This document shows positions 35,750 through 45,311 of a stretch of 64,000 bases of DNA, piece after piece. Under the pieces are notes generated by a model, which was not told the origin of the DNA, made no database searches, and worked only from the letters and a program-made list of their open reading frames with translations. This DNA comes from Paraburkholderia lycopersici (GTDB lineage: Bacteria; Pseudomonadota; Gammaproteobacteria; Burkholderiales; Burkholderiaceae): assembly GCF_900096975.1 (NCBI RefSeq), contig NZ_FMYQ01000028.1, positions 1-64,000 on the forward strand, in the 5' to 3' direction. Positions within the stretch are counted from its first letter, which is position 1; the number at the start of each line of letters is the position of its first letter. A program made the position numbers and the translations under genes.

Positions 35750-37062
35750 GCGCCGCCAGCATCGTCGTGCTCGGCGCAGGACCGGCGGGCGCTGCCGTTG
35801 CGCGCTCGCTCGCCGGGCTCGGCTATGGCGTGCAGGTGGTGAGCGACTGGCGCCGCTTCGACGCGGCCGAAGCGCTTTCGGCGCGCGTGATCGAAGCGCT
35901 GCGCCGCGCCGGTCTGCATCGCGCGGCCAGTTGCGGCGAAGGGCCATGCGTGCGCACGACGCTCTGGAATGGCGCGCAGCAAACGCTCGACGCCGAATTC
36001 CTCGTGGACCGCCGCGTGTTCGATGCGGCATTGCGCGAGGACCTGTACAGCGCGGATGTGGACGTGATCGAGGCGAACGTGCGCTCGCTGCAATCGTCGT
36101 CGGCCGGTCACGATCTCATGATCGAGGCCGCCGACGGGCCGCTCACCTTGCGCGCGGACTTTCTCGTCGAGGCGCGCGGCCGCCTTGCGCCGCTGTTGCG
36201 CGACGCGACGCGCGGGCCGCAAACGCTGAGCCTGCTGAACGTATGGTCGGGCCGTCCCGGCACGCCCGCCACGGCGGTCGAAAGCCTCGCGGCCGGCTGG
36301 GCGTGGATGGCCCGGCTGGGCGACGGCCGCTGTTACTGGCAATTGACGCTGGACGTAGCGAACCCCGAGTTGCCGCAGCGCGATGAACTGCTCGCGTTTT
36401 GCGAACGCATGCGGTACTCGCCGCTCGCAAGCGACTTCTTCGCCGGCGACGCCGCCAACGACGCGCGCCTCTATGCGCGCAGCAGCACCGCCACGCTATG
36501 CGGCCGTACCGGCGGGCACAACTGGCTGCGCGTGGGCGACGCCGCCATGGCCGTCGACCCGCTCGCGGGCAACGGCGTTTTCCAGTCGCTCACCTCGGCG
36601 TTGCAGGCGCCCGCCGTGGTCCATACGTTGCTCGCGCGTCCTGAGCGCGCGCCGCTCGCGCTGCGCTTTCACCAGCAGCGCATCGAGCAGTTGTTCATGC
36701 GTTTTGCCCGCACCGGGCGCGATGTCTACGCGCTGGAGCAGCGCTGGAGCACGCAGCCATTCTGGCAAGCGCGACGCGCCTGGCCCGACGACCGCCCTGC
36801 CCGCGTGAGCGCCGACTTCAACGAACTCAACGTGGGGCGCGCACCCGTGATCGACGGCAGCATGATCGCGGAAGCGGATGTGGTGGCAAGCCCGGACCAG
36901 CCGCTCGGCATCTGGCATCTGTGCGACGCGTCGCTCGCGCCCGCGGTCGAGGCGCTGCGCCGCGAGCCAGCCGAGCAGGTGCTCAAGTCGCTGGGCGCCG
37001 AAGAGGCGCGCCTGATCCGTCACTGGCTCGCGATGCAGGACTACCCCGAGCGTTACGTCTGA
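35746..37062 (+). CDS. FAD monooxygenase, tryptophan-halogenase/QhpG-like
   Basis: A 438-residue flavoprotein. Motifs: N-terminal GxGxxG fold (IVVLGAGPAGAAVARSLAGLGYGV), a GWAWMARLGDGRCYWQL segment resembling the WxWxIP region of flavin-dependent tryptophan halogenases, and GDAAMAVDPLAGNGVFQSL, the second FAD motif. The QhpG group hydroxylates a peptide tryptophan during quinohemoprotein amine dehydrogenase maturation, and halogenases act on tryptophan. Here none of the other qhp genes (dehydrogenase subunits, radical SAM enzyme) is nearby, so the substrate is open. Start ATG 35746 follows the conserved N-terminus; the ribosome binding site is weak. Confidence 0.65.
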   Translation: MSAASIVVLGAGPAGAAVARSLAGLGYGVQVVSDWRRFDAAEALSARVIEALRRAGLHRAASCGEGPCVRTTLWNGAQQTLDAEFLVDRRVFDAALREDLYSADVDVIEANVRSLQSSSAGHDLMIEAADGPLTLRADFLVEARGRLAPLLRDATRGPQTLSLLNVWSGRPGTPATAVESLAAGWAWMARLGDGRCYWQLTLDVANPELPQRDELLAFCERMRYSPLASDFFAGDAANDARLYARSSTATLCGRTGGHNWLRVGDAAMAVDPLAGNGVFQSLTSALQAPAVVHTLLARPERAPLALRFHQQRIEQLFMRFARTGRDVYALEQRWSTQPFWQARRAWPDDRPARVSADFNELNVGRAPVIDGSMIAEADVVASPDQPLGIWHLCDASLAPAVEALRREPAEQVLKSLGAEEARLIRHWLAMQDYPERYV

Positions 37063-37283
37063 GCCATTCCCGGGGCATTCCATAGCACTGCTGACGAGCG
37101 GTTCACGACCGCGTCCGCCCCATCGGACCTCGATACATCGGACCTCGATACGGCGCGCATCGAGGCCTGACGCAACGCGTAAAACCGCGGGCCGGCAATT
37201 CGGGGCGCGTTCATCCCGCTACCGGGTTTCGGCGTAAAATGCGCCGTTCGCCGCGATGTACCGGCGTAGAAGCCACGCCCGCG

Positions 37284-38438
37284 ATGCACGTCGATCTGCT
37301 TACTATTTATTTTCTCCTGATCGGAACCCTTCTCGCCAGTTCCGGAATCACCCTCTGGGAGCATCGAACGCATCCCGCGCGCAGCAAGGAACTGAGGATA
37401 CTGGCCGCGGGATACGCCACTCTCGCGGCTGGCTGCGCCGCGGTAATCGTGCGCGGCAACCTGCCCGGCGTGGCGGGCGCCGCCTTGAGCAACCTCGTCA
37501 TCATGTCCGGCTATCTGCTGGTCCTGCACGGCGTCGCGACGTTGAACGGCCGGCGCTATCGCGCGGGCTCGATCGCATTGCTCGTCGTGCTCGCATTGAC
37601 GTGGGCCACGTGGGGCGCGCGCCACCCGGAACCCATGTGGTACTACGCCAGCGCGATTCCCATTGCGCTGGCGAGCGGCATGACATCGCGCGAACTGCTG
37701 CGCGGCGACGGCATGAAAGGGGTGCAATCGCGCCACGTCGCTGCCATCGTGACGGGCATTCATGCGTTTTTCTACGCGTCGAGGGCGTTCGTTCTCCCCT
37801 GGCTCGCAAACCGCTACGGGCAAGGCTTCGTCGCGCTCGCCAGCAAGATCACGATGTATGAGGGCGTGCTCTATTCGGTCGTGCTGCCCATGGCCCTGCT
37901 GAGGCTGATCCGCGAGGAAACCCATGGGCAGCTTCTGCGCGAATCGCAAACCGACTATCTGACGCGCCTCGGCAACCGCCGATGGTTTTTCGAAGAAGGC
38001 GAGCGCGTGATAGGCAATGAAGCGGTACGCCGGCCCGTTGCGCTTCTTGCCTTCGACCTCGACCACTTCAAGACGATCAACGATCGATACGGCCACAAGA
38101 CGGGCGACGAAGTGCTGAAGGCATTCGCGGAGATCGTCCACAGCGCGATGGGACCCGAGGCGGTTCTTGCCCGCATCGGCGGAGAAGAATTCGCCGCCTT
38201 GCTGCCGGGCCTTGATCGCCCCCGCGCGAGGGCGGTGGGCGAAGCGATCGCGAAGCGTTTCGCGCAGACCGTCACGCACGCGATCGACGGCGTGGGCATA
38301 CGGGCAACGGTAAGCATCGGCCTCGCGCAGCACGGACACGAGGCATCCACGCTTTCGGACCTGCTGGCCGCCGCGGATGCAGCGCTCTACAGCGCGAAAT
38401 CGCTGGGCGGCAACCGGCTCGAATCGCTGCAGCTTTGA
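37284..38438 (+). CDS. membrane diguanylate cyclase (GGDEF)
   Basis: A 384-residue protein with about six N-terminal membrane segments (residues 1-215, starting LLTIYFLLIGTLLASSGITLW) and a C-terminal GGDEF domain. The catalytic signature is present as GGEEF in ARIGGEEFAALLPG, and the fold starts DYLTRLGNRRWFFEEGERV with metal-binding Asp in LLAFDLDHFKTINDRYGHKTGDEVL. It should make c-di-GMP from two GTP. No RxxD inhibitory site is seen five residues before GGEEF. ATG 37284 starts the first membrane helix; an upstream in-frame ATG (37239) adds a polar leader. It is a lone gene. Confidence 0.9.
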   Translation: MHVDLLTIYFLLIGTLLASSGITLWEHRTHPARSKELRILAAGYATLAAGCAAVIVRGNLPGVAGAALSNLVIMSGYLLVLHGVATLNGRRYRAGSIALLVVLALTWATWGARHPEPMWYYASAIPIALASGMTSRELLRGDGMKGVQSRHVAAIVTGIHAFFYASRAFVLPWLANRYGQGFVALASKITMYEGVLYSVVLPMALLRLIREETHGQLLRESQTDYLTRLGNRRWFFEEGERVIGNEAVRRPVALLAFDLDHFKTINDRYGHKTGDEVLKAFAEIVHSAMGPEAVLARIGGEEFAALLPGLDRPRARAVGEAIAKRFAQTVTHAIDGVGIRATVSIGLAQHGHEASTLSDLLAAADAALYSAKSLGGNRLESLQL

Positions 38439-38553
38439 GCCGGGACGCGCCGTCAGGAACTTGTAGGCAACGCGCACTCTTTTTGCTTCCCCACTTGGGC
38501 CCGCCATCTCCAGCCATGCGGGCGCAACCGCGCCAAGCGGCGAGGGAGGTGCG

Positions 38554-39576
38554 ATGGCTACGATCGATTACCGGGTTCGTCTTGCAATTTCCGCCGGTCT
38601 GATTGCCCTGCTGGCTGCATGTGGTGGCGGAGGCGGCGGAAATGGCTCGGGCAGCAGCATGAGCGGGCCGCCGGGCGGCGTGAAACTGCAGATCGTGTCA
38701 TTCGGCGACAGCCTTTCCGATGTCGGCACCTATGCGCCGGTCGCGAGCGCCGTCGGCGGAGGCCGGTTCACGACCAACCCCGGCCAGGTCTGGGCGCAGA
38801 AAGTCGCGCAATATTATGGGGACACGCTGAACGCCGCCTTCACCATCGGCTTCGATCACAAGCTGACCGCGCAAGGCGGACTCGGTTATGCGGAAGGCGG
38901 CTCGACGGTCGCCACGCCGGCCAATCAATACGACTTTCTTTCGGATGTGATCGGCAATATCGAAATGCCCGTCAATCAGCAGGTGTCGAGTTATATTTCG
39001 GCGCACGGCGGCTTCAACTCCGGCCAGCTCGTGCTCGTGTGGGCAGGCGCCAACGACGTGCTGCGCGCCGGCAATCCGCCCTCCGCCGACACCACCGTGC
39101 AGACCGCCGCATCGACGCTGGCGCAGATCGTCGGCCAGATCGTTCAGAGCGGCGCCACGCACGTCGTGGTGGTCAACGTGCCGAACGTCGGCCTCTCGCC
39201 CAAGGGCGTTACCTCAGCCGACGGCGGCGCAAACCTGACCCAGCTCTCGCAGCTCTTCAACAACACGTTGAACGGCGCCCTGCAAGCCAACGGCCTGCAG
39301 GGCAAGGTCATCGAAGTCGACGCTTATGGCTGGGTCACGCAACTCATTGCGAACTTCAAGGCGAACGGCTTTGCCGTGTCCAATACGGCACAGGCCTGCG
39401 ATGCCTCGAAAACGCCCGACGACACGTCGCTGCTCTGCTCACCGGCCACCTACGTCGCGCCCGATGCCGACCAGACCTATATGTTCGCCGACGACCTGCA
39501 CCCCACCACGCACACGCACGCCCTTTTCGCGCAGTACGTCGAGCAGCAGATCGCGGCCAGCGGCGTGGGACACTGA
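38554..39576 (+). CDS. GDSL/SGNH esterase lipoprotein
   Basis: A 340-residue secreted SGNH hydrolase. The N-terminus is a lipoprotein signal peptide (AISAGLIALLAAC, lipobox LLAAC) followed by a Gly/Ser-rich tether. Catalytic blocks: block I VSFGDSLSDVGTYAP (nucleophile Ser), block III VWAGANDVLRAG (Asn), and block V ADDLHPTTHTH (Asp and His). Such enzymes hydrolyse esters or lipids at the cell surface. The ATG at 38554 fits the signal peptide, and GAGG lies just upstream. No operon partner; 116 bp after the diguanylate cyclase gene. Confidence 0.88.
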   Translation: MATIDYRVRLAISAGLIALLAACGGGGGGNGSGSSMSGPPGGVKLQIVSFGDSLSDVGTYAPVASAVGGGRFTTNPGQVWAQKVAQYYGDTLNAAFTIGFDHKLTAQGGLGYAEGGSTVATPANQYDFLSDVIGNIEMPVNQQVSSYISAHGGFNSGQLVLVWAGANDVLRAGNPPSADTTVQTAASTLAQIVGQIVQSGATHVVVVNVPNVGLSPKGVTSADGGANLTQLSQLFNNTLNGALQANGLQGKVIEVDAYGWVTQLIANFKANGFAVSNTAQACDASKTPDDTSLLCSPATYVAPDADQTYMFADDLHPTTHTHALFAQYVEQQIAASGVGH

Positions 39577-39990
39577 CTGACGGCATGCTTGCGTGCCGCG
39601 TCGTGTTCGCCGCGGCTAGCGCCATTCTTGCACGCGCATTTTTTATTTAGCCATCCCTATTAGAAGATTGGAAGACGGTTAGCCGCGGCCATCATGACGC
39701 TCATTGAGGGAGACCCAAAGCCAGGCGCAGGTCCCCGTTTCGAGAACATGACGGCGGCTGGCCAAATCGCATCGTCGAATTATGCGCGAACGCGATAGCG
39801 GACCAGTCTGACGACGCGATGACGGCCCCCTCGACGCGAACCCGGCCATGCGCCGCCGGGCGGCTGACCGCTCCGTTCCATCGCCCGATTGTCGCCCTCA
39901 GCTGAACGCTGCGTCGCGTCCAGCCCACTTTATCCGCGCTTGCGGCGACCGCATACTTCCCGTCGTAAACTCCACGACCACGCCAAGCCC
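39577..39990. other. 414-bp intergenic region, nothing recognised
   Basis: Between the GDSL lipoprotein and chaC. Only short frames without family similarity or ribosome binding sites. There is an AT-rich patch near 39640-39680 but no hairpin with a U-run. Confidence 0.45.
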
Positions 39991-40653
39991 ATGTTGAACC
40001 GAGACGCGATACGCTCCGGTGCGTTTCTCAAGAGCTTCAGTTTCCTCCCGCCGGGACTTCTCTGGACGCAGGCCCAGATCGACCACTCGCTCGCCGAGAC
40101 GATGGCAAAACGCCCCGCGGACGCGCACGTCTGGGTGTTCGCATACGGTTCGCTCATGTGGAATCCGCTCTCGCGCTACGACGAGCGCGTGGGCGCCACG
40201 CTGCACGGCTGGCGCCGGAGCTTTTGCATTCGCCTCGTCGCCGGGCGCGGCACGCCGCAGTGCCCGGGCCGCATGCTCGCGCTCGAGCCGGGCGGTCACA
40301 CGGAAGGCGTGGCGCTACGGCTTTCCGCCGCCACGCTGGAAGAGGAGCTTCGCATTCTCTGGACTCGCGAGATGCTCACGGGCGCCTACACCCCAACATG
40401 GATTACCGTCACGCTCGCCTCGGGCGAAACGCAGCATGCCCTGGCTTTCGTGGCGAGCGGGTGCCCGCAGCAATACGAGGCCGATTCGAGCCCTGCGACG
40501 ATCGCGCGCCAGATCGCTCAGGCGCAGGGTCCGCTCGGCACCAACGCCGAATATGTGTTCCGGCTTCGGCAGGCGCTGGCCGATAGCGCGCTGACCGATG
40601 CCTATATCGAGGAAGTAGCGCAGACGCTCGCCGATCTGGAAACAGCCGGCTAA
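39991..40653 (+). CDS. chaC: gamma-glutamylcyclotransferase ChaC
   Basis: A 220-residue ChaC-type enzyme that degrades glutathione to 5-oxoproline and Cys-Gly. The substrate-binding motif appears as VWVFAYGSLMWNP, followed by YDERVGATLHGWRRSFCI, RGTPQCPGRMLALEPGG and the catalytic glutamate region LRILWTREMLTGAYTP. The C-terminal YVFRLRQAL segment is also typical. ATG 39991 gives the usual length. Its last 4 bp overlap the end of the convergent LysE gene. Family assignment is firm; the exact substrate (glutathione) comes from family knowledge. Confidence 0.9.
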   Translation: MLNRDAIRSGAFLKSFSFLPPGLLWTQAQIDHSLAETMAKRPADAHVWVFAYGSLMWNPLSRYDERVGATLHGWRRSFCIRLVAGRGTPQCPGRMLALEPGGHTEGVALRLSAATLEEELRILWTREMLTGAYTPTWITVTLASGETQHALAFVASGCPQQYEADSSPATIARQIAQAQGPLGTNAEYVFRLRQALADSALTDAYIEEVAQTLADLETAG

Positions 40654-41300
40654 ACGAGCCGCGCGAGCCGCGCGAGCCCCGTGACCATCTGAACCACGCC
40701 AAACGCCGCGATCGCAACGGCCGAGAGCAGGGAGATGCCGCGTGTGAACGCCGCCGGCAGCTTCGTGCGCAGCGCCGCCGTCACGCCGCTCAAGAACAGC
40801 CACCACACGGCTGAACCGGCGAACACGCCCGTCGCCATCGGCGCGACGACGAGCCAGCCCGTCGGCGCATATTCGCCCTGCGGGACCGACATCGGCCCGA
40901 GCGCGGCAAATGCCGCGATAAACGACAAAATGGTCAGAGGGTTCGAGAGCGTGAGCGCGAACGTCGTCAGGAAGTCGCGCGTGACCGGTGCGCGCGCAGT
41001 CTCCCGGGCGGCGGCCGGCGCGGCAGGCGCCTCGCGTGCGATCGTCCACGCCATCCACACCAGAAACGCGCCGCCAGCCGCTTTGAGCACCACCGTCAGC
41101 ATTGGCAGCGCAGTCACGACGCCCGCAACGCCGAGCGCTCCGAGCAGCCCATAAACCGCGTCGGCGCATGCCGCGCCTATGCCGGTAGCGAAGCCGGAGC
41201 AAAAACCCCGGCTCAAACTCCGCTGGATGCACAGCATGCCGATAGCCCCGACCGGCGCGGCGATGCAAAACCCCATTGCCGCGGCTTTGACGAACAACAT
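40650..41300 (-). CDS. LysE-family amino-acid exporter
   Basis: A 216-residue inner-membrane protein with about six membrane segments. The signature FCIAAPVGAIGMLCIQRSLSRGFCSGFATGIGAACADAVYG is typical of LysE/RhtB exporters, as is TFALTLSNPLTILSF. The family exports basic or neutral amino acids and related compounds. ATG 41300 opens the first helix. The divergent Lrp/AsnC gene 116 bp away is the usual partner that senses the exported amino acid. The specific substrate is unknown. Confidence 0.88.
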   Translation of the reverse strand: MLFVKAAAMGFCIAAPVGAIGMLCIQRSLSRGFCSGFATGIGAACADAVYGLLGALGVAGVVTALPMLTVVLKAAGGAFLVWMAWTIAREAPAAPAAARETARAPVTRDFLTTFALTLSNPLTILSFIAAFAALGPMSVPQGEYAPTGWLVVAPMATGVFAGSAVWWLFLSGVTAALRTKLPAAFTRGISLLSAVAIAAFGVVQMVTGLARLARLV

Positions 41301-41416
41301 TTCCCCTCTCCCCCGCAATCCGTGTCGTCCAGGGGACATCGTAGACGCCGAAGACGTGCCGCAGAAGCCGGTCTTTAAGGGAGAATCAGCATTTCACCTT
41401 AAAAAAACTTGCCACA

Positions 41417-41854
41417 ATGGACGATCTGGACTGGAAAGTACTCTCGCTGTTGCAGCACAACGGCCGCATGACCTACACGGAGCTTGCGCGCCAGGTGCAT
41501 CTGTCCGTGCCGGCCGTAACGGAGCGGGTCAGGCGACTGGAAGACGCCGGGGTCATCGAAGGCTACACGGCGCGCATCAATCCGGCCGCCGCCGGCTATC
41601 CGATCTCGGCGCTGATCGGCATTACGGTGCCGCAGTCGGCGAAGACGAAGTTTCTCAAGCTGCTCGGCACGATCGCCGAAGTGCTCGAATGCCATCACGT
41701 CACGGGCGCGGACTCTTATGTCATTCGCCTCGTCGCAACGAGCGTGGCCGACCTGGAACGCTTGATCCAGCGGATCAACCTTTACGGCGAAACGCGCACG
41801 TCCATCGTCATGTCCACGCCGTTGGCCGCGCGTGCGCTGCAACGGCCGCGTTGA
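41417..41854 (+). CDS. Lrp/AsnC-family regulator
   Basis: A 145-residue Lrp/AsnC transcription factor. N-terminal helix-turn-helix: DDLDWKVLSLLQHNGRMTYTELARQVHLSVPAVTERVRRLEDAG; C-terminal RAM ligand domain begins YPISALIGITVPQ and contains LECHHVTGADSYVIRLVATSV. It binds amino acids and controls neighbouring genes; divergence from lysE suggests control of that exporter. Length and start (ATG 41417) match the family. Confidence 0.9.
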   Translation: MDDLDWKVLSLLQHNGRMTYTELARQVHLSVPAVTERVRRLEDAGVIEGYTARINPAAAGYPISALIGITVPQSAKTKFLKLLGTIAEVLECHHVTGADSYVIRLVATSVADLERLIQRINLYGETRTSIVMSTPLAARALQRPR

Positions 41855-41919
41855 GCGGCCCCGCCGCCGGGCCCGGACACAAGGCATTGGCCGCGGCGGC
41901 CCGGGTCGCTCCGGGTCGC

Positions 41920-43221
41920 TCAAAGCGAGCGCGCGATCGCCTGCCCCAGCAACTCGACGCCGAGGTCGATTTCCGCCTCGCTGACGGTCAGCGGCGGCGC
42001 GATCCGGAATACGCCCCCCATGCCGGGCAGTTGCACGATGTTCATGCTGAGGCCGAGCTTCATGCATTCGCGCGTGATCCTGGCGCCCAGGCCATCGGCT
42101 GGCTCCTTCGTGCGGCGGTCCTTGACGACCTCCATGCCGAGCAGCAGGCCCCGGCCGCGAATGTCGCCGATGCAGTCGAAGCGCTCCATCAAGTCGAGCA
42201 GACCGCGGCGCAGCCGCTCGCCCATGACGTTTGCGCGCGCAACGAGTCCCTCGCGCTCGACCACGTCCAGCACCCGCAGGCCCACTGCGGCGGGAAGCGG
42301 ATCGGACACGTGGGTCGTATAGAACAGGAAGCCGCGTTCGTGCGCCTCTTCCTCGATCTGCGCGGAAGTGACGACGGCCGCGAGCGGCAGACCCGCGCCC
42401 AGTGTCTTCGAAAGCGTGAGCATGTCGGGCGTGACGCCGTCGCGCTGGCACGCGAACATCGTGCCCGTGCGGCCGATGCCCGTTTGCGCCTCGTCGAGGA
42501 TCAGCAGCATGCCGCGCTCTTCGCATTTGCGCTTGAGCGCCGCCATGTAGCCTTGCGGAAGCTCGATGATGCCGCCCGAGCTGAGAATCGGCTCCGCAAT
42601 GAACGCCGCGAGGTTGCCGCTCGACTGTCGATCGACAAGGTCGAACGCATAGTCCAGTTCCGCGAGGTAGTCGTATTGTCCGTCGCGCTCGAATCGCGGC
42701 CGGTATGCGAACGGCGCGGGAATCGCGAACGACCCGACCGCCGCGGGCCCCACGCCCTTGCGGCCGGCGCTGTAGGTCGCCGATGCGGCGCCGCCCGTCA
42801 TGCCGTGCCAGGACTGCGCAAAGCCGACGATTTCATATTTGCCGGTCACGAGCTTCGCCATGCGAATGGCGGCCTCGTTCGATTCCGCGCCCGTGCTGAG
42901 CAAAAGCGTCCTGTCGAGCCCCGCGGGCGTGATCTGCGCGAGGCGCGTCGCGAGGTCGACCACCGGCCGCGAGAGCATGCCGCTGAACAGGTGATCGAGC
43001 TTGCCCGCGTATTCGCTGATGACCGAGACGATGTCGGGGTGGCTGTGGCCGAGCACCGCGCTCATCTGCCCCGAGGTGAAATCGAGGATCGGGCGATCAT
43101 CCGCGTCGTAGACGAAACTGCCCCTGGCGCGCTCGACGATCATCGGCTCGAACGTGCCGCCATAGCGGATGAGATGCTGCCTGGCGTTGCGCCAGAATAG
43201 TTCGTCGTCGTTCCTGGACAC
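41920..43221 (-). CDS. dgdA: 2,2-dialkylglycine decarboxylase
   Basis: A 433-residue class III PLP enzyme that decarboxylates and transaminates 2,2-dialkylglycines such as 2-aminoisobutyrate with pyruvate, giving a ketone, CO2 and L-alanine. The sequence is close to the B. cepacia enzyme as I remember it over its length: RYGGTFEPMIVERARGSFVY, TSGQMSAVLGHSHP, LLLSTGAESNEAAIRMAK, the AFIAEPILSSGGI strand, DEAQTGIGRTG and the Schiff-base lysine in LTLSKTLGAGLPLAAV. The start codon is GTG at 43221 with AGGAG 7 nt upstream. It is divergent from the LysR gene dgdR across 78 bp. Confidence 0.93.
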   Translation of the reverse strand: MSRNDDELFWRNARQHLIRYGGTFEPMIVERARGSFVYDADDRPILDFTSGQMSAVLGHSHPDIVSVISEYAGKLDHLFSGMLSRPVVDLATRLAQITPAGLDRTLLLSTGAESNEAAIRMAKLVTGKYEIVGFAQSWHGMTGGAASATYSAGRKGVGPAAVGSFAIPAPFAYRPRFERDGQYDYLAELDYAFDLVDRQSSGNLAAFIAEPILSSGGIIELPQGYMAALKRKCEERGMLLILDEAQTGIGRTGTMFACQRDGVTPDMLTLSKTLGAGLPLAAVVTSAQIEEEAHERGFLFYTTHVSDPLPAAVGLRVLDVVEREGLVARANVMGERLRRGLLDLMERFDCIGDIRGRGLLLGMEVVKDRRTKEPADGLGARITRECMKLGLSMNIVQLPGMGGVFRIAPPLTVSEAEIDLGVELLGQAIARSL

Positions 43222-43299
43222 CGTGCTTCTCCTCTTCGGGTGGCGGGTTTTCCTTGCAGTCTAGCCGGCGCTCTGGTTTTATAGAATCGAATAGTTTTC

Positions 43300-44196
43300 A
43301 TGCAAGCCAGAAGAGAGGCTAATACCTTGAGCCGTCCACTCGAAATCGATTTGCTGCGCTCGTTTGCGGTCATTGCCGAGGTGCGTTCGCTCAGCCGCGC
43401 GGCCGAGCGCGTGGGCCGCACCCAGTCGGCGCTGAGCCAGCAAATGAAGCGGCTCGAGGAGATCGTCGATCAGCCGCTTTTCCAGCGTACCGGGCGCGGC
43501 GTGGTGCTGACGAATCCCGGCGAGCGCCTGCTGCTCCACGCACAGCGCATTCTGCGGTTGCACGACGAAGCAATGGCCGATCTTTGCGGCAAGGGCCTGT
43601 CGGGCACCATTCGCTTCGGCTGCCCGGACGACTATGCCGCCGTGTTCCTGCCCTCGTTGCTGCGCCAGTTTGCGAGCCAGCATCCGCATGCGCTCGTCGA
43701 GGTGGTGTGCGGACCCACGCCGCGCCTCGTCGAACAACTGGAAAAGCGCGCAGTGGATCTCGCCATGGTTTCGCTGCCCGAAGACGCCGCGCAGACCGGT
43801 CCGGATGACGACATCATCCGCCGCGAGCCACTCGTGTGGATCGGCTCGCCGGAGCTCGATTCGGCGCACTTCGATCCGCTGCCGCTCGCGCTCTCCGATC
43901 CGGATACGCTCGACCACATCGCCGCCTGCGAAGCGCTGCGGCGCGCGGGAAGGGCCTACCGCGTCGCGTACGCGAGCAGCAGTCTCGCCGGTCTCACCGC
44001 GCTCGTGCGCTCGGGGCAGGCCTTCGCCGTCATGACCCAGACGGCCGTGCCGACCGATCTGGCGATCCTCAATGGCGATCCGGCGCTGCCGCCCTTGCCT
44101 GCGGTCGGCATCGCGCTGAAGTTCGAGCGCAAGCGGCCCTCGCACCTTACCTCGGCATTCGCGGAGCATATCCGGCTCACTCTGCCGCTGCTGTGA
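43300..44196 (+). CDS. dgdR: LysR-family regulator DgdR
   Basis: A 298-residue LysR-type regulator. The winged helix reads EIDLLRSFAVIAEVRSLSRAAERVGRTQSALSQQMKRLEE, and the effector domain opens LSGTIRFGCPDDYAAVFLP. In B. cepacia a LysR-type gene dgdR next to dgdA represses it until a dialkylglycine is present; the same divergent arrangement is seen here. The 78-bp shared region is AT-rich near the dgdR start, but I do not see a clean T-N11-A palindrome. The name rests on position beside dgdA plus family. Confidence 0.82.
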   Translation: MQARREANTLSRPLEIDLLRSFAVIAEVRSLSRAAERVGRTQSALSQQMKRLEEIVDQPLFQRTGRGVVLTNPGERLLLHAQRILRLHDEAMADLCGKGLSGTIRFGCPDDYAAVFLPSLLRQFASQHPHALVEVVCGPTPRLVEQLEKRAVDLAMVSLPEDAAQTGPDDDIIRREPLVWIGSPELDSAHFDPLPLALSDPDTLDHIAACEALRRAGRAYRVAYASSSLAGLTALVRSGQAFAVMTQTAVPTDLAILNGDPALPPLPAVGIALKFERKRPSHLTSAFAEHIRLTLPLL

Positions 44197-44343
44197 ACCG
44201 TGGAGGGATTTCGCTTGCCGAGGCGGATATATTCCATTCCGCGAATCGTTCGGACTACCGATATGATTGCCGCGCTGCTGCGCCACACAGCCGAAACACC
44301 GACGCCGATGAATGACTCCATGTTCCCGAAACGATATCGCCCC

Positions 44344-44730
44344 ATGACGAAGAAAAAAGCGATCCCCGCCTTTCTCCTGATCGCCCCGTTGCTTGTCCTG
44401 TTCTCCGGAAACGCCGCTGCTTCGGAACAAGCCGCGCGGCCGCCGGGACCCGCCATGATGGTCCATTTCGACTACTACCCGAATGAGCGCCCCGAGATTC
44501 ATGCGCTCGAACATCGGCTGGCGAACGCGATCAGACGCGCGGATGCGGGCGAACTCGGCGAAACCGAATATCACATCGACGGCAACGACGGTTATCTGTA
44601 CATGTACGGCCCCGATCCCGATCGGTTATATCGAGTCACGAGCCCTGTTTTGAAATCGTCCAGAATCACGAGCCATTCGGAAGTCACGAAGTGGCACGGC
44701 TCCCGCAAGGAAACGTTCGTGATTCACTGA
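44344..44730 (+). CDS. small exported protein of unknown function
   Basis: A 128-residue protein with a signal peptide (MTKKKAIPAFLLIAPLLVLFSGNAAA, cleavage after Ala-Ala-Ser-like site). The mature part is soluble and contains ALEHRLANAIRRADAGELG, HIDGNDGYLYMYGPDPDRLY. This resembles small domains in which acidic helix and YxYxYGPD strands alternate, seen in several uncharacterised periplasmic proteins. ATG 44344 is chosen because it begins the signal peptide; the frame upstream (from 44200) is not protein-like. Function unknown. Confidence 0.6.
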   Translation: MTKKKAIPAFLLIAPLLVLFSGNAAASEQAARPPGPAMMVHFDYYPNERPEIHALEHRLANAIRRADAGELGETEYHIDGNDGYLYMYGPDPDRLYRVTSPVLKSSRITSHSEVTKWHGSRKETFVIH

Positions 44731-44742
44731 AGCGTGCGTGCC

Positions 44743-45039
44743 TCAAAGCCTGGGATGGCATTCGAAGCGGATGATGGAATCGTGCTGCTGCATCGCCTCG
44801 AGACCTTCGGTGTGCTCGATGCCCAGGCTCGCCTGCATACCGCGGCTGTCGCAGTAATCGGTGGCTTCGCTCACCGCGCGTTTGTGGGCGCGCGCCCACG
44901 CGAGGCGCCCGCCCGTTGCAGACGCCGAAGCGACGAACGTGCCTTGCTTGTCCGCCGCGGTGACGTTGCCAGCCGACGCACAACCCGCGAGGACAGCGCA
45001 AACGGCTGCGAGCGAAGCGAACACTCTCCCCGCGCTCAT
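44743..45039 (-). CDS. small lipoprotein, unknown function
   Basis: A 98-residue predicted lipoprotein. The signal peptide MSAGRVFASLAAVCAVLAGC ends in a lipobox (VLAGC). The mature part includes RAVSEATDYCDSRGMQASLG and ends FECHPRL, with two cysteines that could pair in the periplasm. The pattern of a short lipoprotein ending in RFEC resembles YgdI/entericidin-like small envelope proteins only loosely. ATG 45039 has no strong ribosome binding site, but the lipobox fixes it. Converges with the exported-protein gene at 44730 (12-bp gap). Confidence 0.65.
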   Translation of the reverse strand: MSAGRVFASLAAVCAVLAGCASAGNVTAADKQGTFVASASATGGRLAWARAHKRAVSEATDYCDSRGMQASLGIEHTEGLEAMQQHDSIIRFECHPRL

Positions 45040-45311
45040 GAATACAGCCCCGCCGCGCCGCCCTTCGCGGCCTCTTCGATAATTCGCACCACAACTCCAC
45101 CTCATAAACAAGCAGACACGCTTACGTATGGACGAGGAGTTTAGGGCCGTTCCATCGAAAATCTATGCCGATGAACTGAATTCAGTATTGCGCTTAAATA
45201 GACAATCGGACTGCGCGAGAAGCGCGCCCGAAACACAGGACGTATTCGCGCGGCCGCGCCCGCAGAAAGAACCCGGAATTCGATCGCCCGGCGACCGGGC
45301 GCAATGGCGCC

